Of a stretch of 20,296 bases of DNA, positions 8,557 to 16,488 are shown in pieces. The stretch is from a virus. The notes under the pieces were generated by a model. That model saw only the letters and a program-made list of their open reading frames with translations, was not told the DNA's origin and did no database searches. Each line of letters opens with the position of its first letter. The first letter of the stretch is position 1. The stretch spans positions 1 to 20,296 of the IMG/VR virus record IMGVR_UViG_3300024358_000414, one strand, 5' to 3'. Position numbers and translations under genes: made by a program.

Positions 8557-9750
8557 TTATGCTACTTTGAGTAGCACAGTTTCTTCGTTAATGCGTCCGT
8601 TCATTTTAGTGTCTGTAGCATTAATTTCGTCTAAGAATTTACGCAACTGTACTTTACCTGCAGCTTTAAATTCTTTGAGCTTTTCTTCAGGCTTACGAAT
8701 AGTTTTTTGTATGCTAGTATGCTCGTTGAATCCTGTAATTGTAGTGCCTTTAACACCGAGTTCCATGTATTCGTTGGCAACATATTTGCCAAGTTTACGT
8801 GTTTTAGTGTTAAACACCCACAATTCTTTGCTACCAATAATGTCTGCTGGATTGATAGATACCAGCTTCAAAGGCTCGTCAGTCTTCTTGAACTTGAGTT
8901 TAGCAACAATTTTATCTTTAGGAACAACTTTAGCCTTACGTGGCTTACGATTAACTTTGGCTTCTTGCCCAAGCATATCACACGCACTCATAATTTCTTG
9001 ATAGAATGCAATCAAATTTTTAATTTGTTTGCGACTGCGATGGCTGTAACCTTCGCGCAACTGTTCGTCGGCGTTACCACTAGCAAGTTCTTCAAGTTCT
9101 GCCAAGTCACGGCTGTAAAAACTTTTAATAATACGTGCATGGGCAGCTTTGGCTTCTTTACCTTTGAGTAAGTTCAAAACTTTAAATGCTTTAGGATCAA
9201 AATTTTCTGGATCTGTTTGAAAACTTTCAATAGCGTCTTCAATTTCTTCAGTCATTTTGTAAGCAGATTCACGTACACGATCTTGGATCGATGGGGTAAA
9301 CACCGCAGGTTTTTCAACTTTGGTTTCTGCTTCTTCGTCAATGTCGTCTTTACCTTCACGAATCACTTCGTTAATGCGTTCGCGCAACCAAGCGGCTGTA
9401 TCGCGCCCATTGTTAAAATCTGCACGAACAGCAGGCATACCGCGAAGCAGACAACTTGCGATTGCACCCATAGTTCCGCCACAACGATTATCTTTGGTTT
9501 TCTTAAATGATTGGATGTCGTCTTTGGTGCAACCAATACTAGTCATCCATTTGATAACAGCAGGCTTCAAATCTTTACTGCTAAATTCCAAACGGTAGTA
9601 GTCCATAGCATTACGGAATTTTTTATTAAACTCGTCAGCAGATAGACTCTCAGCATCGTCCCAAGTTGGACTATGATCTTTGGGTGCTTTGGTACGATGT
9701 GCAATCACTTGCTTTTTGGTTACACGAGTTTTGGTTGCAGCTTTAGCCAA
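8557..9750 (-). CDS. Uncharacterised T4-like phage protein (397 aa, TTG start)
   Basis: I do not recognise a domain. The sequence has a Lys/Arg-rich N-terminus (MAKAATKTRVTKKQV), a helical body with ATMxx-like segments (RCGGTMGAIASCLLRG), a charged region and a C-terminal beta-rich part (ELWVFNTKTRKLGKYVA, then LGVKGTTITGF). Similar proteins occur in aquatic T4-like phages. The TTG at 9750 is chosen because AGGAG sits 6 bases before it. The frame extends to a TTG at 9774, but transcription from the perfect promoter at 9782-9810 would begin about there, leaving no leader. The gene forms a single-gene unit closed by the terminator at 8525-8552. The basic character would fit nucleic-acid binding, but this is not shown. 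Confidence 0.85.
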   Translation of the reverse strand: MAKAATKTRVTKKQVIAHRTKAPKDHSPTWDDAESLSADEFNKKFRNAMDYYRLEFSSKDLKPAVIKWMTSIGCTKDDIQSFKKTKDNRCGGTMGAIASCLLRGMPAVRADFNNGRDTAAWLRERINEVIREGKDDIDEEAETKVEKPAVFTPSIQDRVRESAYKMTEEIEDAIESFQTDPENFDPKAFKVLNLLKGKEAKAAHARIIKSFYSRDLAELEELASGNADEQLREGYSHRSRKQIKNLIAFYQEIMSACDMLGQEAKVNRKPRKAKVVPKDKIVAKLKFKKTDEPLKLVSINPADIIGSKELWVFNTKTRKLGKYVANEYMELGVKGTTITGFNEHTSIQKTIRKPEEKLKEFKAAGKVQLRKFLDEINATDTKMNGRINEETVLLKVA

Positions 9751-9781
9751 TTTATGCTCCTGGTTAATTAACAATACAAGT

Positions 9782-9810
9782 ATTATAGCACCGAAATGTA
9801 CTTATGTCAA
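9782..9810 (-). promoter_or_regulatory. Perfect sigma70 consensus promoter
   Basis: TTGACA (9810-9805), a 17-base spacer and TATAAT (9787-9782) match the consensus at all 12 positions. The -35 box overlaps the end region of the radical SAM gene (stop at 9804-9802 lies in the spacer). Start of transcription is expected near 9775. Confidence 0.93.
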
Positions 9811-11172
9811 GCTCTTGCATTCAGCATACAGCTCCGCTAATTCTGGAAATGTGTCCAAAAAATTGGTATTTCTGCGTTTATCGTGCTCATCAAAAAACAA
9901 AGCAAAATCTTTTAGATAATTGGCTTCTCGTTGCTCACCAAACAAGTATTGGATTCGCTCCAATTTAGAAACTTCCCAACCGTGGAATCCTTTACCATCA
10001 CAGTAATTTGACTCCATAAATTTTATTTGTTTTGCTATTTGAGCCTTGTATTCTAACGGAAGTATTCTAACACTCATCCATTTTGGATTATCCAAATAAG
10101 GAATGTCTAAATTGATTGAACGATCCGGGTCGTAGTGTTTTAATTTCATTAACAATACATCTTTTAAAAATTCTGTGTATGAAGTAACAGAAAGAGCATT
10201 GTAAGTTGACATTATACTAAAGTTTGCTTTCGGCACTTCGCTTAAGAATCTATGACAATTGTCTAGCCATGTGTCGTAGTTCATGCCGTTTCTGATATAT
10301 TCAGCTTTTGCGCCATACGCTTCGGCACTTGTAAACAACGTAAATCTTTTAACAGCATTTGTTTCTTGAATGATTTTAATCTTGTCAAGAAATTTATCAA
10401 ATAGTTTGTCAGGTAAAACACAATTACTGTTAATAGCAAGTTCTAAATTAGGGTTAGGGTTTTCAATAATATAGTCAAGAACTTTAAAGGTATCTTTACT
10501 CATTAAAGGCTCACCACCTGTGATACGGAATGTATGAAGTGTTGGATAAATTTCCGGCCACCATTTCCAAAATGCTTCAACATATGGATTATGTTCCTTG
10601 ATAGGAATAGGCATTTTACCTTGATGCTTAGTGTGTTCTAAATTATTGTATTGAAGTGTAGTAGGATACCCACCAAATTTTTCAATTTCTTCCATCCACT
10701 TGCTAGAAATGTGTGGACTACAATAGGCACACTTAAAGTTACAAGCATGACTAAAACTAACTTCAAGATAAGTTGGCTTTATGTTATGTTCCCAGCCTGC
10801 TTCCATCACATCAAAATAACGAGACTTGCCTGCCCATTCGTCTGTGCTTTTATAGATCCTATCACTAAAGATATCTGAATCGGTTGGCGCAGAGTCTTCA
10901 ACTTGCCAGCAAAAATGACACTCTTCTGGTCTACTACCAGTCATCATCATTTTACGTTGTTCTTTTTTAAACTTTGTATTGTGTAAAGCACTAGGATCCT
11001 CTAAAATTTCTTCTAAAGGAATTTGATGTGTATTTGGATGATGGCAACTATGTGTATGTCCGTTTTGCAAATGCAAAGTGACTTGAAGCCACTTTGCAAG
11101 ACACATACCAGGACCGGTTCGATCTAATATTGTTTTAGCTTTTCGAAGCCAAATGATTCTTTCATCTTTCAT
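9802..11172 (-). CDS. Twitch-type radical SAM protein
   Basis: This 456-aa protein carries the radical SAM [4Fe-4S] motif CNFKCAYC (about residues 144-151) and the S-adenosylmethionine GGEP motif (about 219-222). An upstream CHFC (85-88) within RPEECHFCWQVED and other N-terminal Cys and His residues (HTHSCHHP) could bind an extra cluster. I recognise the overall pattern, including SHACNFKCAYCSPHISSKW, from twitch-domain radical SAM proteins of aquatic phages. The substrate is unknown. QueE is unlikely, because QueE has a different Cys spacing. ATG 11172 overlaps the TGA of the Trp-rich gene as ATGA. It is the last gene of the unit started at 14945. Fe-S dependence gives a possible link with the phage iscA, but that is inference. 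Confidence 0.9.
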   Translation of the reverse strand: MKDERIIWLRKAKTILDRTGPGMCLAKWLQVTLHLQNGHTHSCHHPNTHQIPLEEILEDPSALHNTKFKKEQRKMMMTGSRPEECHFCWQVEDSAPTDSDIFSDRIYKSTDEWAGKSRYFDVMEAGWEHNIKPTYLEVSFSHACNFKCAYCSPHISSKWMEEIEKFGGYPTTLQYNNLEHTKHQGKMPIPIKEHNPYVEAFWKWWPEIYPTLHTFRITGGEPLMSKDTFKVLDYIIENPNPNLELAINSNCVLPDKLFDKFLDKIKIIQETNAVKRFTLFTSAEAYGAKAEYIRNGMNYDTWLDNCHRFLSEVPKANFSIMSTYNALSVTSYTEFLKDVLLMKLKHYDPDRSINLDIPYLDNPKWMSVRILPLEYKAQIAKQIKFMESNYCDGKGFHGWEVSKLERIQYLFGEQREANYLKDFALFFDEHDKRRNTNFLDTFPELAELYAECKSLT

Positions 11173-12002
11173 GTCCAAAGACTCTCGCGAATCTTGATAA
11201 GACGAATCATCATTTCTTCCTCTTCCTTAGTATATGCTTCTTCAATTTCTCGAAGTTTTTTATGTGCTTCATCGCTCATCTTTTTAAGTTCAGGGGTCTT
11301 ATCGGCGCTACCAAAACTTAAACGACCACCGTTGGCCGCACGACTTGCTTCACAGTAAGCACTCCAACCACTGGCATCGTACGCATCAGGGCGATTGCGA
11401 TATGTCACAGTCCACCAAGTATAAAGCTCGATAATTTCTTTGGCGGCCTTGGCTTGATAAGTTGGTTCAGCTAGATGTTTTTCACCTTCGTCAAGGAACT
11501 CTTCGTTGGTTAATGTAGTAGCCCAGCGTAGATATTCAAGCCCAGCTTCTGGGCAACGCCATGTACGCCAACGCAACCAACCTTTACGGTACCATGGAAC
11601 ATTGAACTTAGTCTTAGCTTCATCACTCCAAATGCAGTGATGCCACGCTTGTTCTATTTCAACAAAATCCACAAGCTCGTTGAACAAACAAGGAAGAAAG
11701 CGATTGCCAACGTCGCTCCAATTACCAGGTTTAATGTCTCGAGGATGTGCGGTAAGACGATGGCTGTGACTAACCCAGCGATTATTAATATAATAGCGTA
11801 TGTCATTTAGACGATCCGGAATGTAATAAACAAATTTTTGAAGATAGTCGAGTCCTTCTTCGGCAATCCACCAACGAATAGGATGTGCGGCTTTTGCACG
11901 ATCTTCCCAGTCGTTCCATTCTTCACTGGTGCCGCACTTGAGCTTTGGTGTGCCACGCAACCAATCCGCAAACGGTCCGATTGTCCAATAATGACTACGC
12001 AT
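11169..12002 (-). CDS. Conserved Trp-rich T4-like phage protein, unknown function
   Basis: This 277-aa protein is rich in Trp, Tyr and His (RWWIAEEGLDYLQ, YYINNRWVSHSHRLTAHPRD, FLPCLFNELVDFVEIEQAWHH, RWRTWRCPEAGLEYLRW) and ends in a charged helical tail. I recognise it as a widespread uncharacterised protein of cyanophage-like and other aquatic T4-like phages. No catalytic motif is certain. ATG 12002 follows the BI-1 stop by two bases, with AAAAAGGA before it. Its stop overlaps the radical SAM start (ATGA), so the two are translationally coupled and may act together. The ordered His and Asp residues could suggest a metal site; this is a guess. Confidence 0.85.
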   Translation of the reverse strand: MRSHYWTIGPFADWLRGTPKLKCGTSEEWNDWEDRAKAAHPIRWWIAEEGLDYLQKFVYYIPDRLNDIRYYINNRWVSHSHRLTAHPRDIKPGNWSDVGNRFLPCLFNELVDFVEIEQAWHHCIWSDEAKTKFNVPWYRKGWLRWRTWRCPEAGLEYLRWATTLTNEEFLDEGEKHLAEPTYQAKAAKEIIELYTWWTVTYRNRPDAYDASGWSAYCEASRAANGGRLSFGSADKTPELKKMSDEAHKKLREIEEAYTKEEEEMMIRLIKIRESLWT

Positions 12003-12004
12003 TT

Positions 12005-12703
12005 TTAATCCTTTTTATCACCAAACAACTGCAATAGACTTAAGAAAATATTGATAAAATCTAGGTACAGAGTCAATGCACCGGTCACTTCTGCGGCAGG
12101 GCTCGAATCAGTACTAACAATTTCTCGAATTTGTTGTGTATCATAAGCAGTTAGGCCCATGAAGATCACAATAGCTAACGCACTAATTACCATTTGCATA
12201 ACTGTGCTACCAATAAAAATATTGATAAGACTAGCAATAACAATGGCAATCAAGCCAACAAACATAAATTTACCTAGGCTATCTAGATCCTTTTTGGTAA
12301 AGTAACCATAGAAGCTCATAGTACCAAACAATACTGCTGCGCCCATAAATGCACTAACAATACTGTGCATAGTATAAACAGCAAAGATAACAGCAAAGCT
12401 CAAGCCCATCAAAGCCGCAAAACCTGCTAGAAGTGCAATAGCAATTTCTTTTGGCGGGTTAGCGTTAAGGGCAATAGTAACTCCAAAGACTGCTAATAGC
12501 GGTGCAAAGATCACCACATAGTGCATAATACCTGTGAAGAAAAATTTCACAAGCTCGGGACTAGTTCCTACAAAGAAACTGACCATCATGCTGACTAAAG
12601 TAGCAAGTCCCATGTAGCCATAAACACGGCCCATAGCTTGATTTACTTCGCCAGCGGTGCGATAGTTAATAATACCATCGCTTGCATAGTTATGTCCAAA
12701 CAT
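12005..12703 (-). CDS. Bax inhibitor-1/YccA family membrane protein
   Basis: This 232-aa protein has about seven hydrophobic helices (LATLVSMMVSFFVG, YVVIFAPLLAVFGV, IAIALLAGFAALMG and others) and the family's C-terminal hallmark GALTLYLDFINIFLSLLQLFG, with AYDTQQIREI before the last helices. BI-1 proteins are pH-sensitive ion-leak channels; the bacterial member YccA inhibits the FtsH protease. In a phage it may protect membrane proteins from host FtsH, as has been considered for lambda CII/FtsH control. That role is inference. ATG 12703 follows MazG by three bases, with AAGGAG overlapping the mazG stop. Confidence 0.93.
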   Translation of the reverse strand: MFGHNYASDGIINYRTAGEVNQAMGRVYGYMGLATLVSMMVSFFVGTSPELVKFFFTGIMHYVVIFAPLLAVFGVTIALNANPPKEIAIALLAGFAALMGLSFAVIFAVYTMHSIVSAFMGAAVLFGTMSFYGYFTKKDLDSLGKFMFVGLIAIVIASLINIFIGSTVMQMVISALAIVIFMGLTAYDTQQIREIVSTDSSPAAEVTGALTLYLDFINIFLSLLQLFGDKKD

Positions 12704-12706
12704 AGT

Positions 12707-13078
12707 TTACTCCTTAGTTAAAAACTTATTTAATTCGGGCGGTGTCCAGCCCACGGGTTTTAAGACTTTACCATCTTCACGTTTACGAACTTTGCCAGTT
12801 TCTTTATCAATCTTAGCAAAGTTAGTTCGCATGACTTCTTTCCACGCACCCTCAGCATCTGCACCCATGCTGTGTAGTGCGCCAATAGTCACAACTAGTA
12901 TGTCTGTTAGTGCGTCTACAATTTCTACGCTATCGCATTTGGCAATGGCTTCGTCTAGTTCTTTCTTTTCTTCTTCAATCAACTTAATGTACAAATTAAA
13001 TTGATCGACACTCCAATTATCTACAACCTGATCACAAGCCCTCATAAACTTTTCTTGATCACGAAATGGATTAGTCAT
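12707..13078 (-). CDS. MazG-like nucleotide pyrophosphohydrolase
   Basis: This 123-aa protein fits the all-alpha NTP pyrophosphohydrolase superfamily (MazG/HisE/dUTPase-2 type). The metal-binding pattern is visible as EEEKKELDEA (Glu36-Glu40) and EIVDALTDILV (Glu52, Asp55, Asp59). The C-terminus (KVRKREDGKVLKPVGWTPPEL) is common in phage members. Such enzymes cleave (d)NTPs or related nucleotides to the monophosphate; in phages roles in nucleotide clean-up or (p)ppGpp control have been suggested. The frame opens far upstream, but ATG 13078 is preferred because AAGGAAA precedes it and the earlier part overlaps the preceding gene in another frame. Confidence 0.85.
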   Translation of the reverse strand: MTNPFRDQEKFMRACDQVVDNWSVDQFNLYIKLIEEEKKELDEAIAKCDSVEIVDALTDILVVTIGALHSMGADAEGAWKEVMRTNFAKIDKETGKVRKREDGKVLKPVGWTPPELNKFLTKE

Positions 13079-13088
13079 ACATTTTTCC

Positions 13089-13334
13089 TTATATTGTATT
13101 GTTAATTTCCGGTTCTTTACCTTCTGTACAGGGAATCGGCCTGCCATAAAAATCTAGCATGAGCGTCCCCCAAATTCTACCGTTGTCTTCGAACTCTACA
13201 AAGATCCTTCCATAGGCACAGAATGTTCTTGTTTCAGTTACGGGCTTTGGCTCTCTGACAACATTTACAGCTAATCCAAGCAACAAGGATATGCAAACGG
13301 TCCAGACAACCAATGCCCAATGAAAAAATTTCAC
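13089..13334 (-). CDS. Small membrane-anchored protein
   Basis: This 81-aa protein starts at GTG 13334 with a single N-terminal transmembrane segment or uncleaved signal (FFHWALVVWTVCISLLLGLA). A short globular part follows (FCAYGRIFVEFEDNGR, then LMLDFYGRPIPC). Two Cys residues of that part, Cys39 and Cys69, could form a disulfide outside the cytoplasm. The GTG overlaps the stop of the 82-aa gene as GTGA. Function unknown. Confidence 0.8.
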   Translation of the reverse strand: MKFFHWALVVWTVCISLLLGLAVNVVREPKPVTETRTFCAYGRIFVEFEDNGRIWGTLMLDFYGRPIPCTEGKEPEINNTI

Positions 13335-13579
13335 TTTAGTGCTTCCATAGTCTGCCGCTTGGCTTCTTCCTTAACTTCTTCTTTGTGGATTGTTTGTAAT
13401 CCACGAAACATTTCTTCAACAACATGTATAATAGCGGCCTTACCGTCATCTGTCAAGTGACTGTATTCTGGACTTACACTACTTTCGTGCCAAACACGTT
13501 GATTTTTTGCTAACTCAAGCATTGCACCATACAACATATCCTTGTGCATACTGCGACGAATATCAAATCTTTTCGCCAT
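13331..13579 (-). CDS. Small alpha-helical phage protein
   Basis: This 82-aa protein (MAKRFDIRRSMHKDMLYGAM...) is predicted to be helical with a charged Glu/Lys-rich tail. No domain is recognised. The frame is open up to 13780, but that part is antisense-free overlap with the ligase gene. ATG 13579 is chosen because GAGGG sits 7 bases upstream and the overlap with the ligase gene is then only 17 bases. It is coupled to the next gene through GTGA. Confidence 0.8.
   Translation of the reverse strand: MAKRFDIRRSMHKDMLYGAMLELAKNQRVWHESSVSPEYSHLTDDGKAAIIHVVEEMFRGLQTIHKEEVKEEAKRQTMEALK
13428..13456 (-). promoter_or_regulatory. Possible internal sigma70-type promoter
   Basis: Inside the 82-aa gene the minus strand reads TTGACA (13456-13451), 17 bases and TATTAT (13433-13428), one mismatch to consensus. 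It could add transcription for the small membrane protein, mazG and BI-1 genes. It lies in coding sequence, so chance is possible. Confidence 0.4.
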
Positions 13580-14882
13580 TGTCAAACCCTCTAAAATGTA
13601 AGAAGCGCGGAAACCGTAGAGAATAACTTCCATCCTGGTTTTGTGTGATAGCGTCAGCACGGACTTCCACAATTTGACCAATAAGGGTTTCACGAGACTC
13701 CCAATAATTATCACGATCGGAATCACTAAAACCAGAACCGACGTTAACTCGAATTGACTTTCCATCATCCTCACCTTCACAAACTAAGGCACCCAATTTA
13801 CCTACGTTACGACCTGTGCCTTCTTCAACAGCCGTAACAGCTAACGATACTTCAATGAACGGTTTTAGTTTAAGCCAGCTGGCAGTTCTTTTGCATTCAT
13901 AAGGCGCATTAGGGTCCTTAATCATGATGCCTTCATAGCCGCCTTCTATTGCCTTTTGATTAATTTTTCTATATTGTTTGCGGCCTGCACTAGTATCGAG
14001 ATCAACTTCTTCGTGATCTAAACAAGTAACATTGGGCAAGTCTGCTTGATGTTTTTCTACCCAAGCCTTGACATAGGCACTACGAGTTGTTTGATCTTTG
14101 TCCCACCGACCTTCTTGAAACTTGTCAAAAGGACATAAATCAAATAAATGCAGAACAGCATCGTCTGCAGCAACATCACTCTTGCGATGCACTTGTTTCA
14201 TAAGGTCTTGAAAACTACTAGACATAACTTCGCCGTCTAACACTAGATCGTACTTAGGAGGGTCTTTCTTTACAACGGAACTGATTTGTTCTTTAATTTT
14301 CTCAAAGTTAACTAGCTCTTTACCATTGCGACTGAATTGATCCACACGGCCATCAGTATGGACGATAGTAATAACGCGAACGCCATCGAGTTTGACTTCG
14401 ATAAGTTTTTTTCCAGTAACTTTGGATTCATGATTAGCACTATCATGAGCAAGCTGGCAACTAAAAACAGGAACTGCATATTGAGGCCACTTCTTTTCTA
14501 CAACTTTGTTAATGGTCTTTTCGCTTGTACCACAGCGAAGATCCTTGATAAGAATACGGCGGTACCAACCATTCCATTCTGATTTAGTAGATTGCTTTAT
14601 GGCTTCAGCAACGGCATCACGGGCATCGTTGCCGGTGAGGTGACGATCACGTAAACTGATAGCAAGACTAATAAAATTGTTCCAATCAAGCCCAAGGCCG
14701 TCTTCATCTTTCTTCTCCGGTATTTGTTTAAGTCCAAAAGTTATCATCGAATCCAGAGCAAGACGACAGCCTTCAAAAAATTGATTGTTGCCTGCTTCTG
14801 CTTGTGCAAGAATAATTGCTTCTTTGTTCAAACGGCTAGGATGATCTTCGAGAGAAGAAATGACAAACTGGCAAGGATCGCT
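13563..14882 (-). CDS. ATP-dependent DNA ligase (T4 gp30 type)
   Basis: This 439-aa protein seals nicks in duplex DNA using ATP. Nucleotidyltransferase motifs are in order: motif I EVKLDGVR with the adenylated Lys164, motif III DLVLDGEVM, motif IV EGIMIKDP and motif V SWLKLKP. An N-terminal helical domain and a C-terminal OB fold (GQIVEVRADAIT..GSYSLRFPRFLHFR) flank them. Length is close to T4 gp30. The frame extends to TTG 14897, but GTG 14882 is chosen because GGAG lies 6 bases before it. It is the first gene after the perfect promoter at 14917-14945 and would serve phage replication and repair together with uvdE. Confidence 0.95.
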   Translation of the reverse strand, partial: SDPCQFVISSLEDHPSRLNKEAIILAQAEAGNNQFFEGCRLALDSMITFGLKQIPEKKDEDGLGLDWNNFISLAISLRDRHLTGNDARDAVAEAIKQSTKSEWNGWYRRILIKDLRCGTSEKTINKVVEKKWPQYAVPVFSCQLAHDSANHESKVTGKKLIEVKLDGVRVITIVHTDGRVDQFSRNGKELVNFEKIKEQISSVVKKDPPKYDLVLDGEVMSSSFQDLMKQVHRKSDVAADDAVLHLFDLCPFDKFQEGRWDKDQTTRSAYVKAWVEKHQADLPNVTCLDHEEVDLDTSAGRKQYRKINQKAIEGGYEGIMIKDPNAPYECKRTASWLKLKPFIEVSLAVTAVEEGTGRNVGKLGALVCEGEDDGKSIRVNVGSGFSDSDRDNYWESRETLIGQIVEVRADAITQNQDGSYSLRFPRFLHFRGFDNGEKI

Positions 14883-14916
14883 CACAATGAACTCCAATAG
14901 TTAACTTGATGTAACT

Positions 14917-14945
14917 ATTATACAGTCTATATATCAGTATGTCAA
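14917..14945 (-). promoter_or_regulatory. Perfect sigma70 consensus promoter for the ligase unit
   Basis: TTGACA (14945-14940), 17 bases and TATAAT (14922-14917) match consensus fully. The stop of the metallopeptidase gene (14936-14934) lies within the spacer. Transcription would start near 14910, leaving a short leader before GTG 14882. Confidence 0.93.
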
Positions 14946-15662
14946 GTGATTATTAGTACGAAATGGCTTGCCTGCATAAGCGTATTCTAATTGGCGCATA
15001 ATTTTTAGCTTCATTTGTCGTACTTTTGGGTGATCGTGGTTATTATTAAAAGCGGCTAGGAATCGTTGCCACATGGTTTTTCTTTTACGATTGGGTTGAT
15101 TTTTATCAAGATATTCTGCGATTCCTTTTGGATCCCAACCAAACATGTCAATCATATCGCAGGCTAAGTTAAAGGCGTGTGCGCCCATCTCGTCTCTATC
15201 TCCATAATATTCCTGTTGTTTGCGATCTTTGGCGTACTGAGCTGTACTTTGATACATAGGAATTGGTTTAAAGTTACGAGCACGGAACTGTCGTGTGTGT
15301 ATAATTTCATGCAACATAATATCCGAAAAAACTACACAAATTCGTTGCCAACGATATAGTGATAGTTTCATAGATTCAATGTCTGGAGGAAATGCTAGTT
15401 GAACTTCGATAAAACGACTATAGCCTTTGCGGTCATAGTCTGAATGGTACATGCCTCCTATCCAAATTTCGTTACCTTTTGCTTCTTTAAAACGTTCGCT
15501 AGTAACACGAATTGGAAGATGTTTTTTAAGATGTTTGCTAATTTTGCTAGAGATTTCGTCAATAGCTACCCGTCTGCCTACAAACTCGCTTTTAAGTTTG
15601 TAAAGCATTGAGTACAGCGTTTCGCGGTCCAGTAAAGACCAGTTGAATGCCTTGCGGGCCAT
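14934..15662 (-). CDS. HExxH zinc-metallopeptidase-like protein
   Basis: This 242-aa protein contains HEIIH (His118, Glu119, His122) in a helix (SDIMLHEIIHTRQF) and, about 36 residues on, DEMGAHAFNLA with Glu158 as a likely third zinc ligand. That is the arrangement of gluzincin-type metallopeptidases. The N-terminal 110 residues are basic and mixed alpha/beta. The late promoter TATAAATA at 15683-15690 and AGGAG before ATG 15662 make it a late gene. Capsid or scaffold processing, or attack on host wall or proteins at lysis, are possible; none is shown. It is not the usual T4 gp21 prohead protease, which is a serine enzyme. Confidence 0.8.
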   Translation of the reverse strand: MARKAFNWSLLDRETLYSMLYKLKSEFVGRRVAIDEISSKISKHLKKHLPIRVTSERFKEAKGNEIWIGGMYHSDYDRKGYSRFIEVQLAFPPDIESMKLSLYRWQRICVVFSDIMLHEIIHTRQFRARNFKPIPMYQSTAQYAKDRKQQEYYGDRDEMGAHAFNLACDMIDMFGWDPKGIAEYLDKNQPNRKRKTMWQRFLAAFNNNHDHPKVRQMKLKIMRQLEYAYAGKPFRTNNHLTY

Positions 15663-15682
15663 AGCACACTCCTACACAGTTG

Positions 15683-15690
15683 TATTTATA
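15683..15690 (-). promoter_or_regulatory. T4-type late promoter (TATAAATA) for the metallopeptidase gene
   Basis: A perfect TATAAATA followed by C on the minus strand ends 20 bases before ATG 15662, in the 59-base gap after clpP. A TATAAT also occurs in this gap near 15712, but its -35 match is poor. Confidence 0.78.
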
Positions 15691-15721
15691 GTGTACTACG
15701 GCTACCAATTATATACGCACT

Positions 15722-16312
15722 TTATGGGCGTTTTGTAACAATTTCGTCAACCAAGCCAAAATCAACAGCTTCTTGGGCACTCATAAAGTTGTCTCGTTCC
15801 ATAGCTGCATAAAATTCGTCAAAAGTTTTACCCTTTGAATTATGATTAACATAAATCTGGGTAAGATTTTGCTTCATTTTTAGGATCTCTTTTACTTGGA
15901 TTTCCATGTCTGTTGCTTGCCCGCCAGCACCACCGCTAGGTTGGTGAATCATGTGACGTGCATTTGGAAGCATTTTACGTTTGCCAGGAGCACCTGCTTG
16001 GGCTAGTAGACTGCCCATACTGCAAGCCTGTCCCATTACAATAGTCGCAACGTCCGGACGAATAAACTGCATAGTATCGTAGATTGCCATACCAGCGGTA
16101 ACAACACCGCCAGGACTATTGATGAAAAAACTAATATCTTCATTGCCTTGACTCTCCAAAAATAAGAGCTGTGCTACGATAAGACTAGCACTATGCTCGT
16201 TAACATCCGTGTCTAGCATAACGATACGGTCTTTTAATAGACGACTATAAATGTCGTAACTGCGTTCTCCACGAGCTTCTTGCTCAATTACCATTGGTAC
16301 CAAATGTGGCAT
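15722..16312 (-). CDS. clpP: ClpP-family serine protease
   Basis: This 196-aa protein is a full-length ClpP with an intact catalytic triad: Ser98 in [10 protein letters not shown], His123 in MIHQP and Asp174 in ERDNFMSA. It also has INSPGG and the FGLVDEI end. ClpP forms a tetradecameric chamber that degrades proteins fed by an AAA+ partner such as ClpX or ClpA. No such ATPase is seen in the window, so host ClpX/ClpA or another partner may be used. ATG 16312 shares a base with the stop of the small zinc-ribbon gene (TAATG), with GGAG upstream. It is the last gene of the envelope cassette and is probably transcribed from 17862 or 18954. Confidence 0.95.
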   Translation of the reverse strand: MPHLVPMVIEQEARGERSYDIYSRLLKDRIVMLDTDVNEHSASLIVAQLLFLESQGNEDISFFINSPGGVVTAGMAIYDTMQFIRPDVATIVMGQACSMGSLLAQAGAPGKRKMLPNARHMIHQPSGGAGGQATDMEIQVKEILKMKQNLTQIYVNHNSKGKTFDEFYAAMERDNFMSAQEAVDFGLVDEIVTKRP

Positions 16313-16488
16313 TACTCTTCTCCAAAAATATAAGCGGCCATTTTGCGCTCAGTTGTAGCTTCATCTTTCATAGCGCATTCAAAACAGATATTTTCATCGT
16401 TTGGACCGTAAGGTCTGCACTCATCTACTTTTCCGCACATTTCGCAAACTTCATCAGGTTGCTGTGCAATAAATCCTCGACCGCTCAT
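16312..16488 (-). CDS. 58-aa CxxC/CxxC zinc-ribbon protein coupled to clpP
   Basis: This short gene encodes 58 residues starting [20 protein letters not shown]. Cys15 and Cys18 (CEMC) and Cys35 and Cys38 (CFEC) form a compact zinc ribbon, with a further Cys24 between, followed by an acidic helical tail ending IFGEE. Start and stop are both coupled: its ATG overlaps the TGA of the two-TM gene as ATGA, and its TAA shares a base with the clpP ATG. A similar small zinc domain occurs at the N-terminus of ClpX, so an adaptor role is conceivable. That is inference only. Confidence 0.8.
   Translation of the reverse strand: MSGRGFIAQQPDEVCEMCGKVDECRPYGPNDENICFECAMKDEATTERKMAAYIFGEE

Noticed and set aside
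8567-9598. Several plus-strand ORFs of 92-154 aa
   Set aside because: They are antisense to the 397-aa gene, overlap each other in different frames, and the real gene has promoter, ribosome site and terminator.
9802-11172. QueE (7-carboxy-7-deazaguanine synthase) to pair with the QueD-like gene
   Set aside because: The cluster motif is CX3CX2C with a long protein and an extra Cys set, unlike QueE, which is short and has a longer first Cys spacing.
13580-13780. N-terminal extension of the 82-aa gene containing a strong hydrophobic helix (VLVLVIPIVIIIG)
   Set aside because: It lies wholly inside the DNA ligase gene in another frame. ATG 13579 has a good ribosome site, so the apparent membrane helix is a shadow.
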